From positions 310,001 to 374,000 of the forward strand of contig NZ_CP162137.1 of assembly GCF_040833995.1 (NCBI RefSeq): a stretch of 64,000 nucleotides of DNA, given 5' to 3'. Source of the stretch: Leptospira sp. WS58.C1. GTDB taxonomy: Bacteria > Spirochaetota > Leptospiria > Leptospirales > Leptospiraceae. Every line of letters starts with the position of its first letter. The first letter of the stretch is position 1. The position numbers and the translations under genes are program-made. Shown in pieces: positions 18,139 through 28,833 of the stretch. The notes beneath the pieces were generated by a model. That model did no database searches, was not told the DNA's origin, and saw only the letters and a list, made by a program, of their open reading frames with translations.

Positions 18139-19428
18139 TTACAATTTGTCTTCCAATCGGATCGCAACCGAAGGTTCTAAAACCACTTCGGAAGCGTCTA
18201 TCCTTCCTAAAGATGCGGAAATGGAAGCTTCCACACAAGGATGTGTGACCACGACTACTTCCGCAGGTTCCGTTTCCGATTCGTTTTGGCGGACAGAAGA
18301 AATAGATACTCCGTTTGTTCCCAAATCTTTTGCGATTTCCGCCAAAACCCCAGGTTGGTCCAGAGTATTAAATCTCAGGTAATATCTGGCTTCGGTTTGG
18401 TTCGCTTCTGATATGGATGCTTTTGGAAATCTGTTCTTTTCCATCGGAAGATTTTTGCCCCGTCTTGAGCCATAATAGATCAGATCCGAAACCACGGAGG
18501 AGGCTGTAGGCAAAGCGCCTGCTCCCTTTCCTACGATCAGACCTGGACCGGCAAATGCGGTTTTGTAATACACCGCATTTGTCTCATTCATCACACTTGC
18601 GAATGCGTGATGTTTTGGGATCATTACAGGTTGGACTCTCGCTTCTATCTTACCGTCCAATTTTCTAACAAGGCCAAGTAACTTGATTCTATAACCCAGA
18701 TCCGAAGCGAATGCGATATCCAGTCGTGTAATCTTTGTTATACCTTCCACCACTATGTTTTGTAGAGGGATCTTCTCTCCGAATGCCAAGGAGCCTATAA
18801 TACTGATCTTATGGGCTGTATCTATTCCTTCTACGTCGAAACTTGGATCCGCTTCCGCAAATCCCTTCTCCTGAGCGAGTTTTAGAGCTTCTTTATAATC
18901 TAAACCTTCTGTTTCCATTTTAGAAAGGATGAAGTTAGTTGTTCCGTTTAAGATCCCATAAAGCCCAAGGAACTTATCACCTGCCAAACAATTCCGTATG
19001 GCTCGGATGATCGGAATAGAACCTCCGACGGAAGCTTCGAATCCGATTTCGGTCTGGTTCTCTTCTGCCGTTCTATAAATAATCTCTCCTTTTTCGGAAA
19101 GAAGCGCTTTGTTCGCTGTGATTACTGTCTGTTTGGATTGTAGGGCGGTTAATACGATTTCTTCGGAGATTGTTGTACCTCCAACAAGTTCGATAATGAT
19201 ATCGATTTCGGGGTTTCCCACTACTTGTTTGTAATCATCCGTTACAGTTACTTTGGAAAATAATTTCGAAATGGGGGCGATTTTGGAGGGAGTTCTGGTA
19301 CAAATCGTATGTACGTTTAGCGAGATACCGTATTCTTTTTCGAATCTTGCCGATTCTTCCGAAAGAATTTTAAGAACTCCTGTGCCGACCGTCCCTGCGC
19401 CAATTAATCCGATTCGAATCGTCTGCAT
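18139..19428 (-). CDS. hom: Homoserine dehydrogenase
   Basis: Reduces aspartate semialdehyde to homoserine on the way to threonine and methionine. 429 residues, matching the monofunctional enzyme with a C-terminal ACT domain. Seen: [17 protein letters not shown] (NAD(P) binding), [45 protein letters not shown] and the catalytic region [16 protein letters not shown]. From about residue 350 ([19 protein letters not shown]) the ACT domain suggests feedback control by an amino acid. Confidence 0.95.
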   Translation of the reverse strand: MQTIRIGLIGAGTVGTGVLKILSEESARFEKEYGISLNVHTICTRTPSKIAPISKLFSKVTVTDDYKQVVGNPEIDIIIELVGGTTISEEIVLTALQSKQTVITANKALLSEKGEIIYRTAEENQTEIGFEASVGGSIPIIRAIRNCLAGDKFLGLYGILNGTTNFILSKMETEGLDYKEALKLAQEKGFAEADPSFDVEGIDTAHKISIIGSLAFGEKIPLQNIVVEGITKITRLDIAFASDLGYRIKLLGLVRKLDGKIEARVQPVMIPKHHAFASVMNETNAVYYKTAFAGPGLIVGKGAGALPTASSVVSDLIYYGSRRGKNLPMEKNRFPKASISEANQTEARYYLRFNTLDQPGVLAEIAKDLGTNGVSISSVRQNESETEPAEVVVVTHPCVEASISASLGRIDASEVVLEPSVAIRLEDKL

Positions 19429-19631
19429 TCTGGGACAATCCTTTCGGTCATACTGGAAACATTCGACCTTTTTTAAGTATGACTAGGGGCTTTCCTTTCG
19501 GCTTGGCGGTTTTTTCTTTACTAAATGAGCTAGTCTTGGTAGAGATTCTTTTACGGACGATTTTCCAATTCGTCCAGGGCCGTTTTGAATAAATAGGTCC
19601 AAATCCATCGACTGAAAGGATAACCCACTTT

Positions 19632-20216
19632 ATGGCGAACCGTCGTAAGCCTCCCCGCAAAACTTCCGGGAATAAAAAACAAGAATCTTCCCACAAACAC
19701 CCAGGCGGAGGAAACCGCGGTCATCAGCAGAAAAAAAAGCCGGAACATGGTCGTCCAAATCGCCACCAGCAGCATACTGTAGCGACTAAAATTTCGGAAA
19801 CAATGAAAGAACTTCCTATGAAGGCACCTCAATCCGCGGGAAGTTCAGGGACTCTTGTAAAAGTTATCGGATTTCTCGCGGTAGCATTGATCGTGTTTTT
19901 CGGTTATTTTATCGTTCAGGAATATTTGGATAAGACCCCTGTTTATGGAAAACACGGTTGGGACGAAGAAGTCGGATCACCGGTAGCCTGGGAAGATGCG
20001 GTTCGTTATTGTTCTTCCAGAAAAAAGAGACTTCCGGACAAGGAAGAGCTTAAGACATTCTCCAAAAGAGCGGACAAAAAGATCAAAACCATAGGATTAT
20101 TTTGGTCTACAAGTGCAGCCGGAGACAAGGGTGACTATATGACGGTAAACTTGAGCAGCGGGGATTTTTCTCCAAGTCCAAGCACAAACAAATTCGCAGT
20201 AATTTGTGTGAAATGA
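19632..20216 (+). CDS. Single-pass membrane protein with DUF1566-like C-terminus
   Basis: 194 residues. About 50 residues of Lys/Gly/His/Gln-rich, strongly basic N-terminus, one membrane helix (about 76-96, VIGFLAVALIVFFGYFIV), then a DUF1566/Lcl-like module: AWEDAVRYCSSRKKRLPDKE, GLFWSTS and the closing FAVICVK. The basic tail should stay in the cytoplasm and the module outside. AAGGA precedes ATG 19632. Followed after 15 bases by the HAMP-TPR gene. Ligand unknown. Confidence 0.72.
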   Translation: MANRRKPPRKTSGNKKQESSHKHPGGGNRGHQQKKKPEHGRPNRHQQHTVATKISETMKELPMKAPQSAGSSGTLVKVIGFLAVALIVFFGYFIVQEYLDKTPVYGKHGWDEEVGSPVAWEDAVRYCSSRKKRLPDKEELKTFSKRADKKIKTIGLFWSTSAAGDKGDYMTVNLSSGDFSPSPSTNKFAVICVK

Positions 20217-20231
20217 TGCTTTAAATACATC

Positions 20232-22388
20232 ATGTTTGTTTTAACTTTTTCCAGCGTCAGTTATCTTACCGGATTTCTTCTTTCCGGGCTCTGCGCTTTT
20301 TTTCTTTTGAGCAGAAGGGAAAAGTATGAAACAACCCTGCACCTAGGTTGGGTATTCTTATATTCCGCGTTACTCGAGCTTTCCTTTTTACTCGGGACTT
20401 CTTTTTTTCATCCTCTCTCTTTTTTGCATCGATGGGTTTCTTTACCTTCCGCATTTTTAATTTGTGCCCATCTTTGTTTGTATTTTTTCCTCCTGAACTC
20501 ACAGGCTTCCGAAAAGACAGGAAGGATCTTATTGGGGGCAGGATATTTTCTTGCCTTAAGTATTTTGGTCCTTCATATAATAGGGACAATATTCTCCAAA
20601 CCTGTTTATGATTTCGGCGGAGGGGTCTACGACGTAATCCATAGACCGAACGAAAGAGTGATCTTTTGGTTCGGTATTTTTTATGTTTCTCTAATTTTAC
20701 TTTTTGGGGCATGGAGAGGATTTCAGGCTCATAGATCGGATGTTCAATTGATGGCGCTTTCTTTTTGGGTGCCATTTTTGCTTCTTCTTGGGACTACGAT
20801 ACTTTTTCATTTAAAAGAGATTGCGTATCCTTTAGACAGGGCCATCGGACTTTCTTTTTGGAACCCTATCTTTTTGACCGCATTATTCTTAGCTTGGCTG
20901 ATCCATTTAAGGGCATCTGGAGAAGCTTTTAGTCTCCGATCTCCTATTTTACTCGGGATAATATTATTATTAGTATTCGTGTTCCAAGGAAGTAGTTGGC
21001 TTTTTTTACAACCCGGTTTGGAGTCCTTTAACGAAACGGTAAAAGAAAGATTAAAGGCTCAAGATCTATCCCCCGATTCTTATTTACTTTCCGTGCAAGA
21101 CAATGACGGATTTGTGCTGACCGCTTCCGGAGGATTGGAGACTTCGCTTTTTGCAGAATCCAAAAGAGATCTGATCCTTTCCTTTATCTGGAACAATCCT
21201 TCCTCCTTAAACAAAGAATTCCCTTCTTATGCAAAGGTTGCGGAGTCTTTGAAGGGTTCAGATAAATATTCTGAAAATTTAATAGGATTTTCCAAATATT
21301 TAGAGAAGTTCCGTAAGAAGATCAGAAATCTTCCTCCGAAAGATATTCGGGACCGGATCTTGGAACAAATCTCGCCCGATGGAAAAGAGGAGAAGTTGGC
21401 CTTATTCTTAAAGATACTTTCCGGTTCCGTGAGAAACTCTTCCGCAGAAGGAGAGGCATTACGGAGTTTTGTTTTGGATCAAATGAGAGAATTGGTCCCG
21501 GAAGGGGAGCCTCGTTTTAGGAGGATCCAAGGAATTACGATGGGAGAATATTACTATTCCGTAATCCAGAAATCTCCCGGTAAAACACAAATAAAAGAGA
21601 TCGGTATTCCTTATCAGGAATTTCTGGCGTTCGAGACAGGATTATTGAAAAAACCGGTTCTCGCGTTTTTAATTTGCCTTCTTCTTTTTGCCATAGCGAT
21701 CAATTCGTTTTTCTCCTTCTTCGTAATCCAACCTTTGGACAGACTATATTCGGCCTTAGAACTTGCGACCGAAGGGGACCTGCAAAGGGAATTGCATCCG
21801 GAAGCTTGGGATGAGATCGGAAGTTTAGCGGATCAATTTAATAGAATGATCCAGTCTATTCGAACGGAAGAAAGTCCGGAATATTCTTCTTTTAGCCAAA
21901 ATGAACCGGTATCTAGACCGAGTGGAGTAATTTCTTCTTGGAAAGAAATTTCAGATCGGATCAAAAAGACCAGTTCGGTTTCCGAATTGAGAAAATTCCT
22001 CTCCGATCTGCAAGGAAGCCACGAGTCACATCCGGTTCGTTCCAAATTAATTTTGAAACTCGGTTTGAAGATCAAGGATTATCAAACTGCTTATCTGGCC
22101 GCCCAGGAATTGAGAGAGATGGGGATAGTGAAAGATCCTGAGATGCTTTTTATCCTGTCTTATTGTGCAAAAAAAACGGGAGATATCCAAGAAGCTATCC
22201 GTTTGTCTGAAGAACTTAGATCCATTTCCCAAAGTCATACACAAAATAATCTGCATCTCGCAGATATGTATTATCATACAAATCGTTTGGACGAGGCTCG
22301 TGATCTTGCCATCCAAATTCGTAAAGAGCAAGGACCTTCCGCAGCTGTTACGAAACTTTTGAATGCGATAGAAAAAAAAGGCGCTTAA
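20232..22388 (+). CDS. Polytopic membrane receptor with HAMP domain and C-terminal TPR repeats, no enzymatic output domain
   Basis: 718 residues. About eight membrane helices in residues 1-260, a soluble region (about 262-470), one more helix (about 475-497), a HAMP domain (VIQPLDRLYSALELATEGDL through DEIGSLADQFNRMIQSI), a linker, then helical TPR-like repeats (about 575-718, for example AYLAAQELREMGIVKDPEML). Leptospira relatives of this layout usually end in SpoIIE or kinase domains; here the output is a protein-binding TPR tail. Sits between the DUF1566-like gene and pyrC with short spacing, so probably one transcript. Confidence 0.75.
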   Translation: MFVLTFSSVSYLTGFLLSGLCAFFLLSRREKYETTLHLGWVFLYSALLELSFLLGTSFFHPLSFLHRWVSLPSAFLICAHLCLYFFLLNSQASEKTGRILLGAGYFLALSILVLHIIGTIFSKPVYDFGGGVYDVIHRPNERVIFWFGIFYVSLILLFGAWRGFQAHRSDVQLMALSFWVPFLLLLGTTILFHLKEIAYPLDRAIGLSFWNPIFLTALFLAWLIHLRASGEAFSLRSPILLGIILLLVFVFQGSSWLFLQPGLESFNETVKERLKAQDLSPDSYLLSVQDNDGFVLTASGGLETSLFAESKRDLILSFIWNNPSSLNKEFPSYAKVAESLKGSDKYSENLIGFSKYLEKFRKKIRNLPPKDIRDRILEQISPDGKEEKLALFLKILSGSVRNSSAEGEALRSFVLDQMRELVPEGEPRFRRIQGITMGEYYYSVIQKSPGKTQIKEIGIPYQEFLAFETGLLKKPVLAFLICLLLFAIAINSFFSFFVIQPLDRLYSALELATEGDLQRELHPEAWDEIGSLADQFNRMIQSIRTEESPEYSSFSQNEPVSRPSGVISSWKEISDRIKKTSSVSELRKFLSDLQGSHESHPVRSKLILKLGLKIKDYQTAYLAAQELREMGIVKDPEMLFILSYCAKKTGDIQEAIRLSEELRSISQSHTQNNLHLADMYYHTNRLDEARDLAIQIRKEQGPSAAVTKLLNAIEKKGA

Positions 22389-22402
22389 GATATACTGGGC
22401 GA

Positions 22403-23671
22403 ATGGCTTCTCAAATCCGAAAAATTTCGGGAAAATTCCAAAATTCCAAAGGATCCTTTATTGGAACGGTGGAACTGGATCTGAAAACCGGCCTTATACT
22501 TTCCGTTCAAAAAGGCAAAATATTACAATCTTCTAATTTGGAAGAGCTAACATTTGATCCGGACAAGTTTGTGATCTTTTCAGGCTTCGGCGATATCCAT
22601 GTACACGCAAGAGAAGACGAGTCCGGGAAGCATAAATATAAGGAAGATTTTTTATCCGCTGGAAATGCAGCGATCAACGGAGGTGTGATCCATATCGCGG
22701 ACATGCCCAATAACCCAATCCCTCCTACCGACGATATAACTTATGCTAAAAAAAGAGAACTCGCGGACCATTCTCCTGTTCGGATCACTTTATACGCGGG
22801 TATAGGTCCTCATACAAAACCTCTTAAAGTTCATGTTCCATACAAAGCATTCATGGGCCCTTCTATCGGAGAATTATTCTTTTATTCCAATGAGCAGTTG
22901 GAAGAAACTATACGCCATTATAAAGGATGTAATGTCAGTTTTCATTGTGAAGATCCTGAAATTTTAGAAAAGAACCAGAACGAAACCTATCATGAGGACA
23001 GAAGGCCGGCTATTGCGGAGACTTTAGCTACGGACTTCGCACTTTATTTGATCGAAAAATACGATCTGATCGGAAAGTTATGCCATTATTCCACGGAAGA
23101 AGGTTTAAAGAAGATCATCGATGCTAAGAATAGGGGAGTTAAAGTAAAATGTGAAGTAACTCCTACTCATCTCTATTTCGATAGAACCATGCTTACGGAC
23201 GAGAACCGCCATTGGTTCCAAATGAATCCACCTCTCCGAGGACCGGAAGACAAAGAGGCATTACTCCGAGGAGTCAAAGATGGTTGGATCGATTTTTTAG
23301 CTACGGATCACGCTCCGCATTCTATCGAAGAAAAACTAAAAGGTACATCCGGTATTTCTCAGCTGGATACTTATTCTTTATTCGTGACTTGGCTGCATAA
23401 GACCGCAGGAATTTCTTTGGAAAAAATTTCCGAAATTTGTGCGGAGAATCCCGGCGATTTTGTGGCGGAGTTTTTACCGAAAGAATACGGAAAAGGGTTC
23501 GGAAAGATCGAGGAAGGTTATTGCGGAAGTTTTACGGTTCTAGATTTTGAGACTCCGACTACATTCAAAAAAGAAGATATAAAGAGTAAGAGCGGATGGT
23601 CTCCTTTTGAAGGTGTTACTTTTCCTGGAAGTATAGCTTCAGTCATTCACCTCGGAAAAAAGGTAAGGTAG
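22403..23671 (+). CDS. pyrC: Dihydroorotase
   Basis: Cyclises carbamoyl aspartate to dihydroorotate in pyrimidine synthesis. 422 residues, the larger type I size. FGDIHVHARED is the N-terminal metal motif (H-x-H), VSFHCEDP, LCHYSTEEGL and LATDHAPHSIEEK the further metal and substrate motifs. The last 29 bases overlap the convergent ogt gene. A related amidohydrolase activity cannot be excluded, but the motif set fits dihydroorotase best. Confidence 0.87.
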   Translation: MASQIRKISGKFQNSKGSFIGTVELDLKTGLILSVQKGKILQSSNLEELTFDPDKFVIFSGFGDIHVHAREDESGKHKYKEDFLSAGNAAINGGVIHIADMPNNPIPPTDDITYAKKRELADHSPVRITLYAGIGPHTKPLKVHVPYKAFMGPSIGELFFYSNEQLEETIRHYKGCNVSFHCEDPEILEKNQNETYHEDRRPAIAETLATDFALYLIEKYDLIGKLCHYSTEEGLKKIIDAKNRGVKVKCEVTPTHLYFDRTMLTDENRHWFQMNPPLRGPEDKEALLRGVKDGWIDFLATDHAPHSIEEKLKGTSGISQLDTYSLFVTWLHKTAGISLEKISEICAENPGDFVAEFLPKEYGKGFGKIEEGYCGSFTVLDFETPTTFKKEDIKSKSGWSPFEGVTFPGSIASVIHLGKKVR

Positions 23672-24179
23672 GAGAATCGGAAAATTTTTGTTCTAATTCG
23701 AGCAGGAATTTTTTCCTCCAGAGTCCACCTCCATATCCTGTTAGATCTCCGCTTTTTCCCACGATCCTGTGGCAGGGGATCAAGATCGCGATCCGATTTT
23801 CTCCATTCGCTTTTGCAACCGCGCGGACTGCGTTTTTGTCTCCGATCCGGATTGCCTGAGCCTCATAAGAATTTGTCTTTCCATACACGACCGAATGTAG
23901 CGCTTCCCAAGCCTTCCTTTGAAAATCAGTGCCTAAGATTACAAGAGGGACATCGAACTCTTTTCTTTTACCTTCGAAATATTCCCGAAGCTGCCTTTCT
24001 AAAAGAGGAAAGAACTTACTTTCTCCCGGTTGTATATCCTCGCCGAAAACTTTTTTGAGCCGACTGAGTTGGAGTTCCAGCCTCTCTTTTTCGGTGAATT
24101 CCAAAAGGCAGATACCTTCTTCCACCGCACCGGCGAGAAGTATCCCTATAGGAGATTGTATTTCTTTACTGAGGATCAT
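23643..24179 (-). CDS. ogt: Methylated-DNA--[protein]-cysteine S-methyltransferase
   Basis: Suicide enzyme that takes alkyl groups from O6-alkylguanine. 178 residues from MILSKEIQSPIG; a GTG at 24218 would add 13 residues. Signature IPCHRIVGKSGDLTGYGGGL with the acceptor Cys in PCHR, the recognition-helix region KAVRAVAKANGENR-like NAVRAVAKANGENRI, and FQRKAWEAL of the winged-helix domain. Overlaps the end of pyrC tail to tail. No Ada sensor domain is fused. Confidence 0.93.
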   Translation of the reverse strand: MILSKEIQSPIGILLAGAVEEGICLLEFTEKERLELQLSRLKKVFGEDIQPGESKFFPLLERQLREYFEGKRKEFDVPLVILGTDFQRKAWEALHSVVYGKTNSYEAQAIRIGDKNAVRAVAKANGENRIAILIPCHRIVGKSGDLTGYGGGLWRKKFLLELEQKFSDSPTLPFFRGE

Positions 24180-24391
24180 TTCTTTGTCTAAGTATAAAAG
24201 AATTTTTGAATTTAACACAACCCGAAAATTGCTGTAAAATATCTTACTAAGGATCTTGAGATTGAATCGAAAGCCGACCTAGGACCAAATAATGGACCGA
24301 ACCGTTTTTGCCTAGTCTCTCGTTAGCCTCGTCTAAGTAATGGAAAACAATACATGGATACTCGACAAATAGATAAAATGGGTTTTGTCAT

Positions 24392-25402
24392 ATGATCCGA
24401 TTAAGTGTTTTAGATCAGTCTCCTATTCGCAAAGGTGGGACCGCATTCCAAGCGGTCCAAGAGACGATCGAACTTGCAAAACTTACGGATAGACTTGGTT
24501 ATCACAGATATTGGGTTTCAGAACATCATAATATTCTTGGATTAGCCGGATCTTCTCCCGAGGTTTTGATATCTCATCTTGCAGGAGAAACAAAAGGAAT
24601 ACGTATGGGTTCCGGCGGGATCATGCTTCCCAATCATAGTTCTCTCAAAGTGGCCGAAAATTTCAGGATGCTTGAGACGCTCTTTCCGGGAAGAATAGAT
24701 CTGGGACTCGGCAGGGCGCCGGGTGGAGATCGGCTAACGGCTGCTATATTGAATCCTTCCAACAGTTTTGTCCAAAATGATTTTATCCAACAACTGATGG
24801 ATTTACGGGATTTTTTGACGGACAATGCGGAACCTGATTCTATCCAGGAGAAGGTAAAAGCGATCCCGGTTGCGGAAACCTGTCCTGAACTTTGGATCTT
24901 AACTTCCAGTGGAGAAAGCGCTTTGATTGCAGCTCATTTCGGGATGGCTCTTTCTTTCGCTCAGTTTATCAATCCTACCGGAGGATATGCGAGTATCCGG
25001 GCTTATAAGGAAAGATTCCAACCTTCAGAATCATTAAAAACTCCTCAAGCAAGCGTGGGACTTTTTGTGTTATGCGCGGACACAAAGGAGAAGGCGGACG
25101 AACTACAGGCGGTAATGGACAGACAACTTTTAAATATTGAAAAAGGGATTAGCGAAGGTATTCTTTCTTACGAAGAAATTAAACCTTACGTTTATTCTGA
25201 TTTGGAAAGGGTCAGGCTATTGCATAATCGCGGAAGAATGATTGCAGGCACACCCGATACGGTCAAAAAAAGGATTATAGATCTAACTGGGGAATATGGG
25301 ATAGATGAAGTAGTGGTCTCTACGATCACATACGATTTTAAAGATAGAGTTCGCTCTTACGAACTATTGGCGGAAGCTTTTGAATTAGAAAAAAGATTAT
25401 AA
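24392..25402 (+). CDS. LLM-class flavin-dependent oxidoreductase
   Basis: Luciferase-like (beta/alpha)8 monooxygenase using FMNH2. 336 residues. Begins LSVLDQSPIRKGGTAFQAV, followed by WVSEHHNILGLAGSSPEVLI and MGSGGIMLPNHSSLKVAENF and GRIDLGLGRAPGG, the pattern of the MsnO8/YtnJ-like group with LDQSP start. Substrate unknown. Single gene with its own terminator, convergent with the thiolase. Confidence 0.88.
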   Translation: MIRLSVLDQSPIRKGGTAFQAVQETIELAKLTDRLGYHRYWVSEHHNILGLAGSSPEVLISHLAGETKGIRMGSGGIMLPNHSSLKVAENFRMLETLFPGRIDLGLGRAPGGDRLTAAILNPSNSFVQNDFIQQLMDLRDFLTDNAEPDSIQEKVKAIPVAETCPELWILTSSGESALIAAHFGMALSFAQFINPTGGYASIRAYKERFQPSESLKTPQASVGLFVLCADTKEKADELQAVMDRQLLNIEKGISEGILSYEEIKPYVYSDLERVRLLHNRGRMIAGTPDTVKKRIIDLTGEYGIDEVVVSTITYDFKDRVRSYELLAEAFELEKRL

Positions 25403-25429
25403 AAGCGTAAACTAGGGAAGTGAGAACTG

Positions 25430-25468
25430 GACTAGGTCCTGCAAACTAAGCGGGACCTAGTCTTTTTT
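25430..25468. terminator. Bidirectional terminator between LLM oxidoreductase and thiolase
   Basis: GACTAGGTCC (25430-25439) and GGACCTAGTC (25453-25462) form a perfect 10-bp stem around a 13-base loop, followed by TTTTTT on the plus strand. Confidence 0.85.
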
Positions 25469-25472
25469 ATGA

Positions 25473-26654
<1,182 letters not shown>

Positions 26655-26683
26655 TTTTCCAGTCCTAAAAATATTAATATTAC

Positions 26684-26698
26684 GCAGTTATTAACTGC
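26684..26698. promoter_or_regulatory. Candidate operator upstream of thiolase
   Basis: GCAGTTA-T-TAACTGC is a perfect 15-base inverted repeat, 30 bases before the thiolase start; a second palindrome, AATATTAATATT, lies at 26670-26681 between it and the gene. The size and symmetry fit a TetR-type dimer site. The regulator is not identified. Confidence 0.45.
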
Positions 26699-26748
26699 AG
26701 ATCAATACGGTGTACTACCATTCCAATTTACATCGTTTCCGAGTCATA

Positions 26749-28776
26749 CTATTTTAATTCGAATTCGGGGCAATCAATGGAGAATGGCACTTCTTTTCCT
26801 TCTTTGTTAATATAGAAGGAGGAATGTTTGAGCCTATAAACTCCAGGAGCATCATTCTTATCGGTCTCCCAAACCAATCGGATCTTATCATCAAACAAAG
26901 ATAGAAATGATTTTTTAAAATAGAATTTAGTAGCCCAGTCGGAATCAGTATAAACAGTGATCCATTTATCTCCCTCTTTCTTCTCCACATCGAAATAGGA
27001 TCTTTGTTTCGGATAAGAGATATTCGGATTTACGGAGCTCACTTCGCAGGAAACGGATTCTCCGATCTTTACGAAATTTTCATTCGGGGTTTTTATTTTT
27101 GGTTCAAAAGAAGAGATCCTCTCTCTGTGAGGGACATCCGTACCTATAACGGTTTTACTTAGATCTTTAGGAAAGGGTCCTTGGGCGCTAACCTTGTTCT
27201 GTAGAAGATCGTTTGCAAGTCTATCGTATTCTTGTCTGAAAAGATCCAAACTAAACGGACCATGAAGAGTATGACCGCCTTCGTATTGTTGTGTGGAATA
27301 TTCTTCCTTAGTAGTAATATATCCCGCGAAATCGTTGGTCAATCCTGAGAGTGCGATCTCTTTGATCTTAGGCCCTAACACTTTTCTGACTGTTTCTTTC
27401 ATTCTTCTGCTGGACATCGTAGTGACTTCGTTAGGTGAAATGATCAAGGCAAAATCACCGATGGTTGCAAGCCCCAAAGGTAAGATTTGAGAAAGAGAAG
27501 GATCCGGTTTTGTTTCTCCCATAGGGAATAGGATCGCCTTAGGTTTTTGGCATACTCTCAATTCATCGCTTGGAGCTTGCAATAATCTTGCGGCCAACCA
27601 ATCAATATAGAATTTTCTATCTTCGTCCTTCATTCCTTCATGGAAAAGCCAGTGACCTCCACCTTCTTCCGTGGAACCTGCCGCCAAAGCATAACCATAT
27701 GCGGACAAACAAGTTCTTTCGTCTTTTCCGGTTTCCGAAAATTCCTTACGAACGATCGAGTTAGGCATATCTATAAAAGATTGTGTATAGTTAAGACCGG
27801 AAGGTAAGGCTCTGAGATTATTATCATTCAAGATCTTGGAACTCGAAAGATATTGTCTTTCTCCTATGATCTTGGTGCTCTCGAACATATCCTTTCCCGG
27901 GCCTGTATTATTTAGATTCAGGTTGGGAGTCACATCTCCTTCGTTTGCCTGAGCATAGATCGCGATAAAATCTTTTTGTCCTCTTTTTGCGGCTTCGGAT
28001 TCCGAAAGATAAGAAGCATATCCCTTATTATCGGTCGATACCAAATGATTATCGAAGGTCATACTTGTAGTATGTACACCGTACCAATTCACGATCCCGA
28101 TCACACCTCTTCTGGTATTTATAGAAAGTTGGATCATTGTTTTATCCGTATCGGAATCGTATTTGTCTCTTTCTTCCTTAGGATTTGCTTGGTATGCCGT
28201 TAAGGAACGATTGACTCCGGCTCCTTCTACAATTGCGCTTCCGACCAACAATTGTGCGGCTTCTTTCTTGGAATAAGCCTCTTTGATCGCCTGAAAGATC
28301 CCGTTTACGATCACTGAATAATATTCGGGAAAAAACTTAGTAGTATATATGGAATTTTGAATATAATGGAAGAATCCTGCCGGAGCGCTATGGGTATGGG
28401 AAGCGTTCAAAAGAACATTTGCTAAATTAAAATTAGGATCTACTTCTTTTTTTAATCTGGCTACAACATCTCTCTGCACTTCATGAGGAACTCCGCCTAA
28501 TTCCGCTGTCACATAGGCTAATACTTTTTCGGATTTAGGATCTTTGACGACCAAAGCTCTTGCAAATTGCCGGAGATGTATACCTTCTCCTTTTTGTCCT
28601 TCTTGCGCATAACCCCAGAACATGATCCCGATAGGAGGTCCTGTGATATCTACCTTGGACATTCCGGCCTCGAAATTAAATTCTTTGATCTGAGGTTTGG
28701 CGGTTCCGGAAAAAGTAGGACCGGAAAAGAGAAAAAAGAAGAATGGAAGAATAATCGTTAAACGGAACTTCTTCAT
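26749..28776 (-). CDS. Secreted neutral/alkaline ceramidase
   Basis: 675 residues with a signal peptide (LTIILPFFFFLFSGPTFSG). Neutral ceramidases hydrolyse the amide bond of ceramide. Family hallmarks in order: AGMSKVDITGPPIGIMFWGY, NASHTHSAPAGFF (zinc His pair), GAGVNRSLTAYQANP (nucleophile Ser in NRS), NWYGVHTTSM (zinc His), and a C-terminal Ig-like domain (about 540-675) as in the Pseudomonas enzyme. AGGAG precedes the ATG. Export suggests action on host or environmental sphingolipids; whether it stays cell-bound is not visible. Confidence 0.9.
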   Translation of the reverse strand: MKKFRLTIILPFFFFLFSGPTFSGTAKPQIKEFNFEAGMSKVDITGPPIGIMFWGYAQEGQKGEGIHLRQFARALVVKDPKSEKVLAYVTAELGGVPHEVQRDVVARLKKEVDPNFNLANVLLNASHTHSAPAGFFHYIQNSIYTTKFFPEYYSVIVNGIFQAIKEAYSKKEAAQLLVGSAIVEGAGVNRSLTAYQANPKEERDKYDSDTDKTMIQLSINTRRGVIGIVNWYGVHTTSMTFDNHLVSTDNKGYASYLSESEAAKRGQKDFIAIYAQANEGDVTPNLNLNNTGPGKDMFESTKIIGERQYLSSSKILNDNNLRALPSGLNYTQSFIDMPNSIVRKEFSETGKDERTCLSAYGYALAAGSTEEGGGHWLFHEGMKDEDRKFYIDWLAARLLQAPSDELRVCQKPKAILFPMGETKPDPSLSQILPLGLATIGDFALIISPNEVTTMSSRRMKETVRKVLGPKIKEIALSGLTNDFAGYITTKEEYSTQQYEGGHTLHGPFSLDLFRQEYDRLANDLLQNKVSAQGPFPKDLSKTVIGTDVPHRERISSFEPKIKTPNENFVKIGESVSCEVSSVNPNISYPKQRSYFDVEKKEGDKWITVYTDSDWATKFYFKKSFLSLFDDKIRLVWETDKNDAPGVYRLKHSSFYINKEGKEVPFSIDCPEFELK

Positions 28777-28833
28777 GGAAGTACTCCTGGCGGATTTTTA
28801 TAATGGGTATTTCATTAAATTTGAATATTCAGC

